From NCBI RefSeq assembly GCF_019890725.1, contig NZ_JAINZZ010000004.1:186001-250000 (forward strand): DNA of 64,000 bases, in the 5' to 3' direction. The notes below the pieces were generated by a model. The model was not told the origin of the DNA. It worked only from the letters and a program-made list of their open reading frames with translations, and ran no database searches. The position numbers were made by a program, and so were the translations under genes. Numbering within the stretch: position 1 is the first letter of the stretch; each line of letters starts with the position of its first letter. Below, one piece after another: positions 37,424 to 45,870 of this stretch. This DNA is from Actinacidiphila acidipaludis. GTDB taxonomy: Bacteria; Actinomycetota; Actinomycetes; Streptomycetales; Streptomycetaceae.

Positions 37424-38065
37424 TTACGCGGCAGGTGGCGTGAAAGTGATCTCCACGCGGCGGTTCTGGCGGCGGCTGGTTTCGGTGGAATTGTCCGCTA
37501 TCGGATAGTCCTCGCCGTAGCCACGTACTTGAAATGTGTGGGAACCGTCACCGAGTGCGCCCAGTTCCCTTGCCAGGACTTTGTACACGGCGTCCGCCCG
37601 CTGCTTGGACAGCACCAGACCGTGGGCGCTGGTGCCCAGATCGTCGGTGAACCCGAAGACACGGATGGGTGACGTGACGTGACGGGCGTTGATGTCGGAG
37701 GCGATGGCCTGCAGCCGCGAGGTCGCGCTCGGCGAGAGCTGCGCGCTGTCCTTGGGGAACAGCACCTCCGACTGCAGCGCGTAGGTGATCGTGGAGTTGG
37801 ACGTCTCCTGCCGCTGCTCGGGCTGGCTCGCGGCGACCGAGCTCTGGTCGCTGACCGACACGATGTCCAGCACCTTCGGCGGCGCCAGCGTCGCGCCCTC
37901 GGGCAGACGCAGCCCGGGCGACGTCGGGTCCACCCGCACCGGCGCGGTCGGGGTGGGCTCCCCCGCGCTCGGCGGCGGGTTGGGATCCGCGAGGGCGGCG
38001 GGCGCGCTCAGGGTGGCGGCACCGGCGGTCAGCAGGACGACCAGCACGGCGGCTGCGGGCTTCAT
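37424..38065 (-). CDS. OmpA-domain cell-wall protein of the Tad locus
   Basis: A 213-residue exported protein with a signal peptide (about 1-26, cleavage near ALADP), a Pro-rich linker, and a C-terminal OmpA/MotB peptidoglycan-binding domain (about 92-213). Family motifs are LFPKDSAQLSP, IRVFGFTDDLGTSAHGLVLSKQRADAV and RRQNRRVEITF. In a monoderm this domain would bind peptidoglycan from outside the membrane. It begins 7 bases after the preceding lipoprotein gene and is the last gene of the operon. Confidence 0.88.
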   Translation of the reverse strand: MKPAAAVLVVLLTAGAATLSAPAALADPNPPPSAGEPTPTAPVRVDPTSPGLRLPEGATLAPPKVLDIVSVSDQSSVAASQPEQRQETSNSTITYALQSEVLFPKDSAQLSPSATSRLQAIASDINARHVTSPIRVFGFTDDLGTSAHGLVLSKQRADAVYKVLARELGALGDGSHTFQVRGYGEDYPIADNSTETSRRQNRRVEITFTPPAA

Positions 38066-38072
38066 ACCGGGC

Positions 38073-38660
38073 TCACCCCTCTCCGTCCGAGAGCGTGATC
38101 TTGGCCGGGGGCATGGTGGGCAGGTCGAACTCGACCTGGGTCGTCGCCGCGGGCGGGGCGGGGAACTGGGCGAAGAAGGGGCGGGACTCCTTGGGCTGAA
38201 TTCCGACCAGTCCCATGGTGCACAGGCAACGCCCGTCCGTGTCCCGCAGTACGTAGTACCGCTTCTTGCCCGCCTCGTCCACCAGGACCGCGCCGGCCAC
38301 GGAGGCCCCTGACTTCTGCAGCGCCACCTCAGGACCGTTCCAGTACGTGGCGTCGAACGAGCTGCTGCCCTCGTTGTCGACGGTCCCCTCGACGGTCACG
38401 AATCCGCCGGAATCGCGCTCGGCGGAGGTGATGGTGACCACCATGTCGTGCTCGCCCTTCATCTGGGCCAGCACCGTGGTCGGCGACCCGGACGGGGTCG
38501 CTCCGGCGCTACCGGCCGACGCGGCGGCCTTGCTCGGCGCCGAGTCCGTCGGCTTGTCTTCGGCCTTCTTGCTCCCGCCTCCGCCACCGCAGCCCGCGAC
38601 CGTCACCGCCGCCATGACGGCGACCGCCGCCACGGCAACGGAGTTGCGTCCGTATCGCAT
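38073..38660 (-). CDS. Putative lipoprotein of the Tad locus
   Basis: A 195-residue lipoprotein: signal peptide with VTVAGC lipobox (Cys at about 24), a Gly run, then a Lys/Ser/Ala-rich spacer. The remaining 130 residues form a beta-rich domain with a Cys pair (DGRCLCTMG, near 152-156) and a VEGTVDNEGSSSF segment as in immunoglobulin-like lipoproteins. No family name is certain. ATG at 38660 follows GCGGGGAACG. It lies between TadG and the OmpA-domain gene, so it is likely part of the pilus envelope apparatus. Confidence 0.75.
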   Translation of the reverse strand: MRYGRNSVAVAAVAVMAAVTVAGCGGGGGSKKAEDKPTDSAPSKAAASAGSAGATPSGSPTTVLAQMKGEHDMVVTITSAERDSGGFVTVEGTVDNEGSSSFDATYWNGPEVALQKSGASVAGAVLVDEAGKKRYYVLRDTDGRCLCTMGLVGIQPKESRPFFAQFPAPPAATTQVEFDLPTMPPAKITLSDGEG

Positions 38661-38692
38661 CGTTCCCCGCTCTCTCGGCCGTCTGCCGGTGG

Positions 38693-39316
38693 TCACTTGC
38701 TCAGGTGGACGGAATAGAAGTCCGCGAGGTCCAGCAGGAAGCCGCTCGCGGTCGGATCGATGGTCAGGTCACCATCGTCGCAGGTGAACCGAACGCTGTT
38801 GCCGTCCTTGTCGCCCGCCTGGCAGCGCGGCTCGACCACGGCCGTGGCCGACGCCACCGCGTGCATGTTCTGCGTTCCGTGAATCACCGAACTCCCGACC
38901 GTGCCAGTGGACCTGACACCGACCGTGTAACCGGGAGGACCATTCACCTGCTGACAGGACTGCACTTCGGCGTCGTTGTCCCCCGCATACGATCCCGCTG
39001 CGGAACAGGCCGCGCCGTCGTCCGGTCCCAACCGATTGAGGAGGTTGCCCAGTTCCGTCAGATCGCCGCTGGTCAGCGCGTGGAGGAAGTCGGTCTTGAC
39101 CTCATCCCGGTACTGCCGGGCCGCGGCGAGCGCGGCCGCGTCCGCGGCGGTCTGTGCGCCGTTGCGCTTCACGGTGGCTTGTCCGACCGCGAAGTACGCG
39201 AAGGCGAGAAAGAACAGTGCTGCCATCGCGACGACGTACACACCGACCGTCTGTCCGCTGTCGCCGCCGGGACGACGGGACCCCCTCGCCCGCAGCGGGC
39301 GTCCCCCCCTCCTCAC
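38693..39316 (-). CDS. TadG-like pilus assembly protein
   Basis: A 207-residue protein with a short basic N-terminus, then the TadE/TadG-type hydrophobic segment GQTVGVYVVAMAALFFLAF (about 19-38), followed by the TVKRNGAQTAADAAALAAAR motif that marks TadG. The extracytoplasmic remainder has four Cys residues near 94, 109, 159 and 173. GTG 39316 follows GGTGGGGACGG; the frame remains open upstream through the Flp gene, but not as coding sequence. It probably forms a minor pseudopilin or assembly platform component. Confidence 0.83.
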   Translation of the reverse strand: MRRGGRPLRARGSRRPGGDSGQTVGVYVVAMAALFFLAFAYFAVGQATVKRNGAQTAADAAALAAARQYRDEVKTDFLHALTSGDLTELGNLLNRLGPDDGAACSAAGSYAGDNDAEVQSCQQVNGPPGYTVGVRSTGTVGSSVIHGTQNMHAVASATAVVEPRCQAGDKDGNSVRFTCDDGDLTIDPTASGFLLDLADFYSVHLSK

Positions 39317-39330
39317 CCGTCCCCACCGCC

Positions 39331-39570
39331 TCAGCCGCCGGTGATCTTCCCGATCTCGTTCAGGATGCCGTCCTTGATCTTCTGCCCGATGTCCGTCGTA
39401 CCGGCCAGCACGCCGATGATCACCACGATCACCACGGCAATACCGAGGTACTCGATCGAACCCTGCCCCCGGTCGCCTCGCGGGGCGCCGTGCCGAGCCG
39501 CGAACCGGTCCGAGCGTTCGCGGAGCAGGGCTCCCGCAGCCACATAGAGCTGAAGTGCCCACTTGTTCAT
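39331..39570 (-). CDS. Flp-type pilin
   Basis: A 79-residue small pilin precursor. A basic leader ends with GAPRGDRGQGS, and the mature-like part starts IEYLGIAVVIVVIIGVLAG, with the Glu at position +5 relative to the cleavage side, as in Flp pilins. Cleavage by the prepilin peptidase at 35574-36287 is expected. ATG 39570 (MNKWALQLYV) is chosen; an ATG five codons earlier is possible. A 183-base gap upstream suggests its own promoter, as is usual for a highly expressed pilin. Confidence 0.85.
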   Translation of the reverse strand: MNKWALQLYVAAGALLRERSDRFAARHGAPRGDRGQGSIEYLGIAVVIVVIIGVLAGTTDIGQKIKDGILNEIGKITGG

Positions 39571-39753
39571 GCTTGTTCGCCCCATCCCTTGTCACCTGAC
39601 TGGTCAGCGACCACAGCCGCGCCAGGTTCGAACCACTGTTCACATCGTCGACACGCGTCCCGTCAGCATGACGGTTGATCACGTCCTGTGGCACCCCCGT
39701 CACGCAATCACCTCCCCCAAGCGGACCGCCTTCATCCGCGGGGCGCCGCGGCG

Positions 39754-40656
39754 TCATCCGTTGCCCCCGAAAAGGTCGCCGAAGTGGATCTGGGAGCCGA
39801 TGACGGTGCCGGCCATGAGGAGGATCATCGTGGCCGGGACCAGGAGGGTGGTGACCACCAGGGTCGCGCGGGGGACCATGCGGGCCGCGCGGCGGCGGGC
39901 GTTCTGGGCCTCGGTGCGGCGCATGTCCGTGGCGATCTGCAGCAGGGTGCGCGCGATGGGCGCGCCCAGCTCCTCACCCTGCTGGAGCGCGGTGACGAAC
40001 TGCCCCACCTGCTCACTGCGGTTGCGCTTGCGCAGCTGGTCGAAGGCGTCCCGGCGGCTGACGCCGACGTCCATCTGCCGCAGCGCGATGCGTACTTCGT
40101 CCGACCAGGGGCCCTGGTAGACCGCGTTGACGCGCTCCAGGGCCTGACGGAAGCCGAGTCCGGCGCTGACCACGACGGCAAGGACGTCCAGGAAGTCCGG
40201 CAGGGTCCGCTCGATGTCGTCGCGGCGGCGGCGGATGGCGACCCAGATGCCGAGGTCGGCCCACCACCAGCCGTAGGCCAGGAGCATCAGGGCCAGCAGC
40301 CAGCTGCCCCGGGTGAGCAGCAGCAGCGCGCACAGCAGGCCGAGCCCGCCGTAGACGGCGCGGCGGGCCGCGTACCGCTCGACGGTCAGGCCGTAGGGGT
40401 GGCCGGCGTGCTCGATGCGGGCCCGCATCCGGGCGATGCGGGCCGGTCCCATCAGCCGCAGCACGGTCGGCGCCCAGCGGATGCCGGCCCGGTCGATGAG
40501 GCTGCCGGTGCGGGTGGTCCGGGTGCGTCCGACGTCCAGGGCGAGCTGGAGGTCCTCCGGCAGCCTGACCTCGGCGCGCATCATGCCGACCGCGTGGACG
40601 ACCGCGGCCACGCACACCGCGACCACGAGTCCCAGGGCCAGTCCGAGCAGGGTCAT
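39754..40656 (-). CDS. tadC: TadC-like type II/IV secretion F-domain protein
   Basis: A 300-residue platform protein of the Tad apparatus. The T2SSF domain occupies about 150-280 (DFLDVLAVVVSAGLGFRQALERV and EQVGQFVTALQQGEELGAPIARTL), between membrane segments near 1-24, 105-140 and 270-292. It would form the inner-membrane platform with TadB. The gene begins 10 bases after tadB. Nomenclature follows its order after TadA/CpaF and TadB. Confidence 0.88.
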   Translation of the reverse strand: MTLLGLALGLVVAVCVAAVVHAVGMMRAEVRLPEDLQLALDVGRTRTTRTGSLIDRAGIRWAPTVLRLMGPARIARMRARIEHAGHPYGLTVERYAARRAVYGGLGLLCALLLLTRGSWLLALMLLAYGWWWADLGIWVAIRRRRDDIERTLPDFLDVLAVVVSAGLGFRQALERVNAVYQGPWSDEVRIALRQMDVGVSRRDAFDQLRKRNRSEQVGQFVTALQQGEELGAPIARTLLQIATDMRRTEAQNARRRAARMVPRATLVVTTLLVPATMILLMAGTVIGSQIHFGDLFGGNG

Positions 40657-40666
40657 CGCGCGCTCC

Positions 40667-41644
40667 TCACACGTCGATCCGGGACATGCGGCGGATGAGT
40701 GCGAAGCCGACGACGTACAGGGCCAGCGAGATCAGCACGCAGACCCGGCCGACGTTGGAACCGGTGAGGGCGCCGAGCGAGCCGGGCATGATGCGGTCGA
40801 GCAGCAGCAGGGAGCCGATGCCGATCACCGGGACGGCGTACGCGGTGACGGTCACCTGGGACATCTGGGTGCGGACCTCGCGGCGGGTCTCCTTGCGCTC
40901 CTCCAGCGTGACGGTGAGGTTGCGCAGCGACTCCACGACCGAGCCGCCGGCCCGGCTGGAGAGCACGAGGGTGGACACCAGCACGATCAACTCCCGGCTG
41001 GGCAGCCGCTGCTGGAGCTCGCCGAGGGCGTCCTCGACGGAGTGGCCCAGCGCCATCGCGTCGGCGACCTGCTTCAGCTCCTCGCCGGCCGGGGCCTCCA
41101 GCTCCTCCGCGGCCATCGACACGGCGGTGCGCAGGGCGAGGCCGGCCTGCGTGGCGTTGGCCAGGACCCGGGCCAGCTCGGGGAGTTGGGCGATGAACCG
41201 CTCGGTGCGCACGCGCCGCCGCCACTCCAGGAAGGAGTAGCCCGCCCACGCGGCCAGGATCGCGGCGATCGGCCCGAAGAAGGGGGCGAGGACCACGGCC
41301 GCCACGATCCACGCCCCGGCGACCAGCCCGATCACGGCCGCGGTGAACTGGCCCGGGGTGAGCGTGGTGCCGGTGGCCGCGAGCCGTCCCGCGAGCCGGC
41401 GCCCCCAGCCGTACCGGCGCACCCGCCGGTCCAGTCCGGAGAAGGGCGCGCGGCGCGGGCCGGGGCCGCCGTCGCCCGCCAGGCGTTCGACGAGCGCGGC
41501 CCGGTCGGCCCGCCCGCCCCACCAGGCGGACAGCCCCCACACGCCGAGCACCAGCGCCAGGCAGGTGGCGCCGACGACGAGCGCCGGATACGGCCCGGAG
41601 GCGAAGTCCCGGCCGGCGGCGAGCAGTTCACGGGAGCTGGTCAC
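40667..41644 (-). CDS. tadB: TadB-like type II/IV secretion F-domain protein
   Basis: A 325-residue platform protein. Membrane segments near 18-40, 100-145 and 265-318 flank the T2SSF domain (QLPELARVLANATQAGLALR and EDALGELQQRLPSRELIVLV). The GTG start at 41644 overlaps the CpaF stop (GTGA), so the two are translationally coupled. An alternative frame of this region is open far upstream but lacks coding character. Confidence 0.88.
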   Translation of the reverse strand: MTSSRELLAAGRDFASGPYPALVVGATCLALVLGVWGLSAWWGGRADRAALVERLAGDGGPGPRRAPFSGLDRRVRRYGWGRRLAGRLAATGTTLTPGQFTAAVIGLVAGAWIVAAVVLAPFFGPIAAILAAWAGYSFLEWRRRVRTERFIAQLPELARVLANATQAGLALRTAVSMAAEELEAPAGEELKQVADAMALGHSVEDALGELQQRLPSRELIVLVSTLVLSSRAGGSVVESLRNLTVTLEERKETRREVRTQMSQVTVTAYAVPVIGIGSLLLLDRIMPGSLGALTGSNVGRVCVLISLALYVVGFALIRRMSRIDV

Positions 41645-42975
41645 TTCGCCTCCCGGCTGTCGAGTTCGAGTTCGCTGGCGCCGACGCCGAACGCGGCGGG
41701 CACGTGCTCGCCCGCCAGGTACAGGCGCTCGCCGATCTCCCGGGGCACCGGCCGGTGTTCGTACCAGCCGCGGACGATGCGGTCGACGCCCAGCGGCTCG
41801 GCGCGGAACCGCGTCGCGGTGGTGAGCCGGAACGCGTCGCGGCCCCGCGAGGACAGGACGGCGATCTCGGCGATGCGCCGGGTGCCGTCGATGTGCCGCT
41901 GCAACTGGACGACGACGTCCAGGGCCGAGTTGATCTGGTCGCGCAGCGCCTCGAACGGGATCTTGACCTCGCTCATCGAGGCGAGGGTCTGCAGCCGCAG
42001 CACCGCGTCCTCGGCGGAGTTGGCGTGCACGGTGGCCAGCGAACCGTCGTGCCCGGTCGACATGGCCTGGAGCATGTCCAGCGTCTCGCCGCCGCGCACC
42101 TCGCCGACGATGATGCGGTCGGGCCGCATGCGCAGCGAGTTGCGGACCAGGTCGCGGATGGTGACCCGGCCCTCGCCCTCGACGTTCGGCGGCCGCGACT
42201 CCAGCCGGACCACGTGCTCCTGCTGGAGCTGGAGTTCGGCGGCGTCCTCGACGGTGATGATCCGCTCCCCGTCGGGGATCAGCCCCGACAGGGAGTTGAG
42301 CAGCGTCGTCTTGCCCGAGCCGGTGCCGCCGCTGACGATGATGTTGCACTTGGCGCGGACGAACGAGGAGAGCAGCAGCAGCATGTGCTCGTCGAGCGTG
42401 CCGAGGCCGATCAGCTCCTGCAGCGTGTAGGCGCGCGGGAAGCGGCGGATGGTCAGGGTCGGGCCGGTCAGGGCGAGCGGCGGGATGATGACGTTGACGC
42501 GCTCGCCCGACGGCAGCCGGGCGTCGACCATCGGATTGGACTCGTCCACGCGGCGGTTGACGGTGGAGACGATGCGCTCGATGGTCTGCAGCAGTTGCTC
42601 GGCGGAGGAGAAGCGGGCGGCGACGGCCTCGACGCGGCCGCCGCGCTCGACGTAGATCCGGTCCGGGCCGTTCACCATGATTTCGGTGACCGACGGGTCC
42701 TCCAGCAGGGGTTCGAGGATGCCGAGGCCCAGCGCCTCGTCCACCACCCGGCGGATCAGCGCGGCGCGTTCCGAGGTGGACAGCACCGGGCCCTCGCGGC
42801 TGATGATGTGGCCGAGGACGCGTTCGAGGCGGGCGCGGCGGTCGGCCGCGGACAGCGCCGACATCTCGGCGAGGTCGATCTCCTGGAGCAGCTTCGCCCG
42901 GTAGACGGCCACCATGTGGCCCTCCTGCGTCTGCGGGGCGGCCTCGTCGACGGCGAGGCGGGCTCGGAGGCTCAT
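41641..42975 (-). CDS. cpaF: CpaF/TadA pilus assembly ATPase
   Basis: A 444-residue secretion ATPase of the CpaF/TadA type, powering pilus extension and perhaps retraction. The N-terminal domain (1 to about 190) is followed by Walker A VSGGTGSGKTTLLN, an Asp box ITVEDAAELQL, Walker B RPDRIIVGEVRGGE and the His box TGHDGSLATVHANS. It forms a hexamer below the TadB/TadC platform. It overlaps tadB downstream and the TadE-like gene upstream by 4 bases each. Confidence 0.93.
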   Translation of the reverse strand: MSLRARLAVDEAAPQTQEGHMVAVYRAKLLQEIDLAEMSALSAADRRARLERVLGHIISREGPVLSTSERAALIRRVVDEALGLGILEPLLEDPSVTEIMVNGPDRIYVERGGRVEAVAARFSSAEQLLQTIERIVSTVNRRVDESNPMVDARLPSGERVNVIIPPLALTGPTLTIRRFPRAYTLQELIGLGTLDEHMLLLLSSFVRAKCNIIVSGGTGSGKTTLLNSLSGLIPDGERIITVEDAAELQLQQEHVVRLESRPPNVEGEGRVTIRDLVRNSLRMRPDRIIVGEVRGGETLDMLQAMSTGHDGSLATVHANSAEDAVLRLQTLASMSEVKIPFEALRDQINSALDVVVQLQRHIDGTRRIAEIAVLSSRGRDAFRLTTATRFRAEPLGVDRIVRGWYEHRPVPREIGERLYLAGEHVPAAFGVGASELELDSREAK

Positions 42976-43355
42976 GGCGTGGCGTCCTCCTTCGGCATCG
43001 TCGCGGAACGCGTCACCGGGTCGAACAGGTGGACGCCGGGGAAGACGGACGGGATGTGGACGGTGGCCGTCACCTTGACGGTCGTGTCGCCGTTCTCGGT
43101 GAACTGGATGTCCGGGTGCACCCAGTCGCTCACGGCGTCCCGGCCGGCCTGGGCGGCGTCCGGGTGCGGGCTGTGCTCGGCCGCCGTGCGGGCGGCGGTG
43201 CGGGCTGCCGTGCCGGCCTGCTCACCGCAGTAGGCGGCGATGCCGAGTTGGATGCCGGCGAGGGCGATCAGCAGGAGGAAGGGGAGCATGCCCAGGTACT
43301 CCAGGGAGGCCACCCCCCTCTCTCGCGGGCCCGCCCTCCGCGCCCGCGCCGTCAC
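42972..43355 (-). CDS. TadE-like pseudopilin
   Basis: A 127-residue TadE-family protein. After a basic leader (TARARRAGPRERG), the hydrophobic segment VASLEYLGMLPFLLLIALAG carries the Glu at the typical position. A conserved AYCGEQAGTAARTAART helix and a beta-rich end (FTENGDTTVKVTATVHIP) follow. GTG 43355 has GGGGGAGCCG upstream. Its stop overlaps the CpaF start. A 220-base gap separates it from the preceding CpaE-TadE gene, unlike the other junctions in this operon. Confidence 0.83.
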   Translation of the reverse strand: MTARARRAGPRERGVASLEYLGMLPFLLLIALAGIQLGIAAYCGEQAGTAARTAARTAAEHSPHPDAAQAGRDAVSDWVHPDIQFTENGDTTVKVTATVHIPSVFPGVHLFDPVTRSATMPKEDATP

Positions 43356-43419
43356 CCGGCTCCCCCGGCGCCCCTTACGGGGTACGAGCCGCGAGATGGA
43401 GGACGGCGTCCACCACAAC

Positions 43420-43442
43420 AGGGGCGCGGGGAACCGCGCGCG
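43420..43442. repeat. Short intergenic repeat of the GGGGCGCGGGGAAC type
   Basis: AGGGGCGCGGGGAACCGCGCG matches a short repeat family (GGGGCGCGGGGAACTGCGCG and relatives) that I recall as widespread between Streptomyces genes. It sits in a 221-base non-coding gap (43356-43576) inside the Tad operon. Nearby GACGGGCGAAAGTCGGCAG also resembles the usual flank of that family. The gap holds no other supported feature. Confidence 0.6.
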
Positions 43443-43576
43443 CAACCCGCTGACGGGCGAAAGTCGGCAGACGGCCGCAAGGGGCAGGACGTGCCCCGAC
43501 AGGGTCCGGGCTCGGGGAACCCGCGGCGGAGAAGGGGGCTGAGGCAGGTGGGGGAAGCCGGCCGGCAGGGCGCACC

Positions 43577-45145
43577 TCATGGGCGGCCCTCCTCGTCGAC
43601 CGTGCGGGCGTGGCCGTGGACGGGCACCCAGAAGTCGACGGCGCCCGGGAAGAGCACCGGGACCCGGATGCTGAGCTGCACGTCGACCGTGCCGTTGTCC
43701 CGGGTGACCGTCGGGCCGCTCAGCGAGTCCGCCCACGCCCCGGGCATGTCGGAGACCGCCGCCGCCCGCGCGTCGGCGCCGACCGCGGCGGCCCGCGCGG
43801 CCTTGTCCGCCGCGTCCCCGGCCAGCGTGAAGGTGTAGCCGGCGAGCACCGCCTGCCAGACCAGGATCAGGGTGATGAGGATGATCGGGGTCATGCCCAG
43901 CGTCTCCAGGGCGATCTGCCCGCGGTCCCCGCCGCGCCGCGGTCTGCGGCCGCGTCCCGCGGGCAGCGCCGCGCCGGTGACCAGCCCCAGCTCGCCGGCC
44001 AGCGCCCAGATCCCGGCGCGTACGGTGGACCGGCCGTCGAGGTCGTGGAGGCGGCCGGAGTCGATGACCGGCTGGAGTTCGCGGAAGGCGGCGGGCACGA
44101 CGGACGCGGCCACCCGGGTGCCGGTGATGCGCCCGATGAGCGTCGGCTGGATCTCGCTGCCCCGGCTGTGCCGGTTGACGACGGTGGTGGTGTCCTGCGG
44201 CTTGCGGATCTGCAGCCGGTCCCAGAGCCGGACCACGCGCTTGGCGGCGCGGACCGCGATCACGTCGGGCGTGGTGACCAGCACCGCGACGTCGGCGGTC
44301 TCCACCGCGACCGCGTTCGCGCTGGTCACCTGGGTGCCGCAGTCCACGATCACGACCTCGTAGCGCTGTCGCAGCGCGGTGAGCAGCAGTCGCGCCGAGC
44401 GGTCGGTGACCTCCTCGCCGCGTTCGCCGTCGCCGGGGGCGAGCAGCAGCGCGGGTCCGGACTCGTGGACGTACATGGCGTCGTGCAGGACGCGTGAGGA
44501 GACGTCGGCGATGTCGGCGAGGTCGGCGACCGAGCGGCGGAACTGCACGTCGAGGTAGGAGGCGACGTCGCCGCTCTGCAGGTCGAGGTCGACCAGGGCG
44601 GTGGACCGCCCGGAGGCGTGCGCGGCGAGCGCGAGGTGGACGGCGGTGACGGTGGTGCCGACGCCGCCCTTGGCCCCGGCGACGGCGACCAGGGTGCCGC
44701 CGGCGACGGCGGGCAGGGACGCCCGGCCGGGGCTGAGGTGCCGCCGCACGCCGACCGCCCAGCTCGCGGCGGCCTCCACCCGGGCGCCCAGCTCGTCGTA
44801 GGACAGGGGCAGTCCGATGACCCCGCGGGCGCCGGCGTTCATCGCGGAGGCGAGCATCGCCGGGCCGGCGTCGGCGGTGAGCAGCACGACGCCGGTGGCG
44901 GGGAAGCGCAGTGCGATGTCGCGGACCAGGTCGAGCGCGGGCATCGGGCCGATCACGTCGTGCACGACGACGACTTCGGGCAGGTCCTCGGGGCCGTACT
45001 CGGCGGCCCTGGCGAGGGCGTCGAGCAGCGCGGTGGAGTCGCGGAGCGCGGGCGCGGGTTCCGCGCCGGGCAGCTGGCCGAGGAGCCCGGTGAGCGCGCG
45101 GGCGGCGTCCGGGTCCCCGGTCCCGGCGAGGATGCGGACGCTCAC
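43577..45145 (-). CDS. CpaE(TadZ)-TadE fusion protein
   Basis: A 522-residue protein that joins two Tad components in one frame with no stop. Residues 1 to about 125 form a receiver-like domain (PEVVVVHDVIGPMPALDLV); about 140-395 form a MinD/ParA-type ATPase with deviant Walker A GAKGGVGTT, Walker A' VDLDLQSGDVASYLD, and the VIVDCGTQVT segment. After a basic linker (AGRGRRPRRGGDRG) comes a complete TadE-like pseudopilin (about 409-522; QIALETLGMTPIILITLILV with its Glu). The GTG start overlaps the CpaB stop (GTGA). An internal GTG just before the linker could also start free TadE. Confidence 0.88.
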   Translation of the reverse strand: MSVRILAGTGDPDAARALTGLLGQLPGAEPAPALRDSTALLDALARAAEYGPEDLPEVVVVHDVIGPMPALDLVRDIALRFPATGVVLLTADAGPAMLASAMNAGARGVIGLPLSYDELGARVEAAASWAVGVRRHLSPGRASLPAVAGGTLVAVAGAKGGVGTTVTAVHLALAAHASGRSTALVDLDLQSGDVASYLDVQFRRSVADLADIADVSSRVLHDAMYVHESGPALLLAPGDGERGEEVTDRSARLLLTALRQRYEVVIVDCGTQVTSANAVAVETADVAVLVTTPDVIAVRAAKRVVRLWDRLQIRKPQDTTTVVNRHSRGSEIQPTLIGRITGTRVAASVVPAAFRELQPVIDSGRLHDLDGRSTVRAGIWALAGELGLVTGAALPAGRGRRPRRGGDRGQIALETLGMTPIILITLILVWQAVLAGYTFTLAGDAADKAARAAAVGADARAAAVSDMPGAWADSLSGPTVTRDNGTVDVQLSIRVPVLFPGAVDFWVPVHGHARTVDEEGRP

Positions 45146-45858
45146 GGCTTCACCCCCGCGTCCCCGGCCAGGGTGTAACTGCGGGATCCCGCCGGCGGCG
45201 GCGAGGTGTCGCCGGGCGCGACGAGCGCCAGGCGCACGTGACGGGCGAACGACTCGGCGTAGGCGACGCGTTGGGCGTCCTCGGCGCCGAGCGCGAAGGT
45301 GATGGGGACGCCCTGTTCGGAGACCCGCTGGGCGTCGTCGGACTTGTCGAAGGCCTTGATCTCGCCGACGTCGATGACCTGCGCGTTGGCGACGATGATC
45401 CGGGAGACGTCCGGGTCGGTGTCCTTGCGGCCGGCGAAGGTGGCGAAGATGTTGACGCGGGCGCCGGGGGTGATCTTGCCGGCCACACCGGTCTCGGCGT
45501 CGATCATGATGGCGATCTCCATCTGGCCGGGCTGGAGGTCGGGCCGGGCGGCCACCATGTCGGACTGCAGCAGCGAGCCCTTGGTCAGCGGCACGGCGGC
45601 GATCTTGCCCTGGTACTCCTGGGGGCTGTGGATCGCGGCGTCGGGCAGCCAGCGCCTGGGCACGGATATCCGGCGCACCTGGGAGCCGGTCAGCGCGGTG
45701 TACGCCGGTACGTCGCGGGTGAGTTCGTACGCGGTGACCTTCGGCCCCACCTGCGACCGCGCGTCGCGGACGACGGCGACCACCCCGGCGAGGGCCACCG
45801 CCGCGCAGAGCACGGAGACCACCAGGAGGACGACACCACGGCGCTGACGTGAGTTCAT
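45142..45858 (-). CDS. cpaB: CpaB/RcpC SAF-domain pilus assembly protein
   Basis: A 238-residue protein with one N-terminal transmembrane helix (about 8-28) and a periplasm-equivalent SAF domain (about 37-105; LTRDVPAYTALTGSQVRRI and PLTKGSLLQSDMV), followed by the CpaB/RcpC domain (IDAETGVAGKITPGARVNIFATF). It would stabilise the pilus channel through the wall. ATG 45858 follows AGGTG at about 9 bases; an in-frame GTG at 45870 directly abuts the upstream stop. Its own stop overlaps the fusion gene start. Confidence 0.88.
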   Translation of the reverse strand: MNSRQRRGVVLLVVSVLCAAVALAGVVAVVRDARSQVGPKVTAYELTRDVPAYTALTGSQVRRISVPRRWLPDAAIHSPQEYQGKIAAVPLTKGSLLQSDMVAARPDLQPGQMEIAIMIDAETGVAGKITPGARVNIFATFAGRKDTDPDVSRIIVANAQVIDVGEIKAFDKSDDAQRVSEQGVPITFALGAEDAQRVAYAESFARHVRLALVAPGDTSPPPAGSRSYTLAGDAGVKP

Positions 45859-45870
45859 GTGCGGTCGCAC

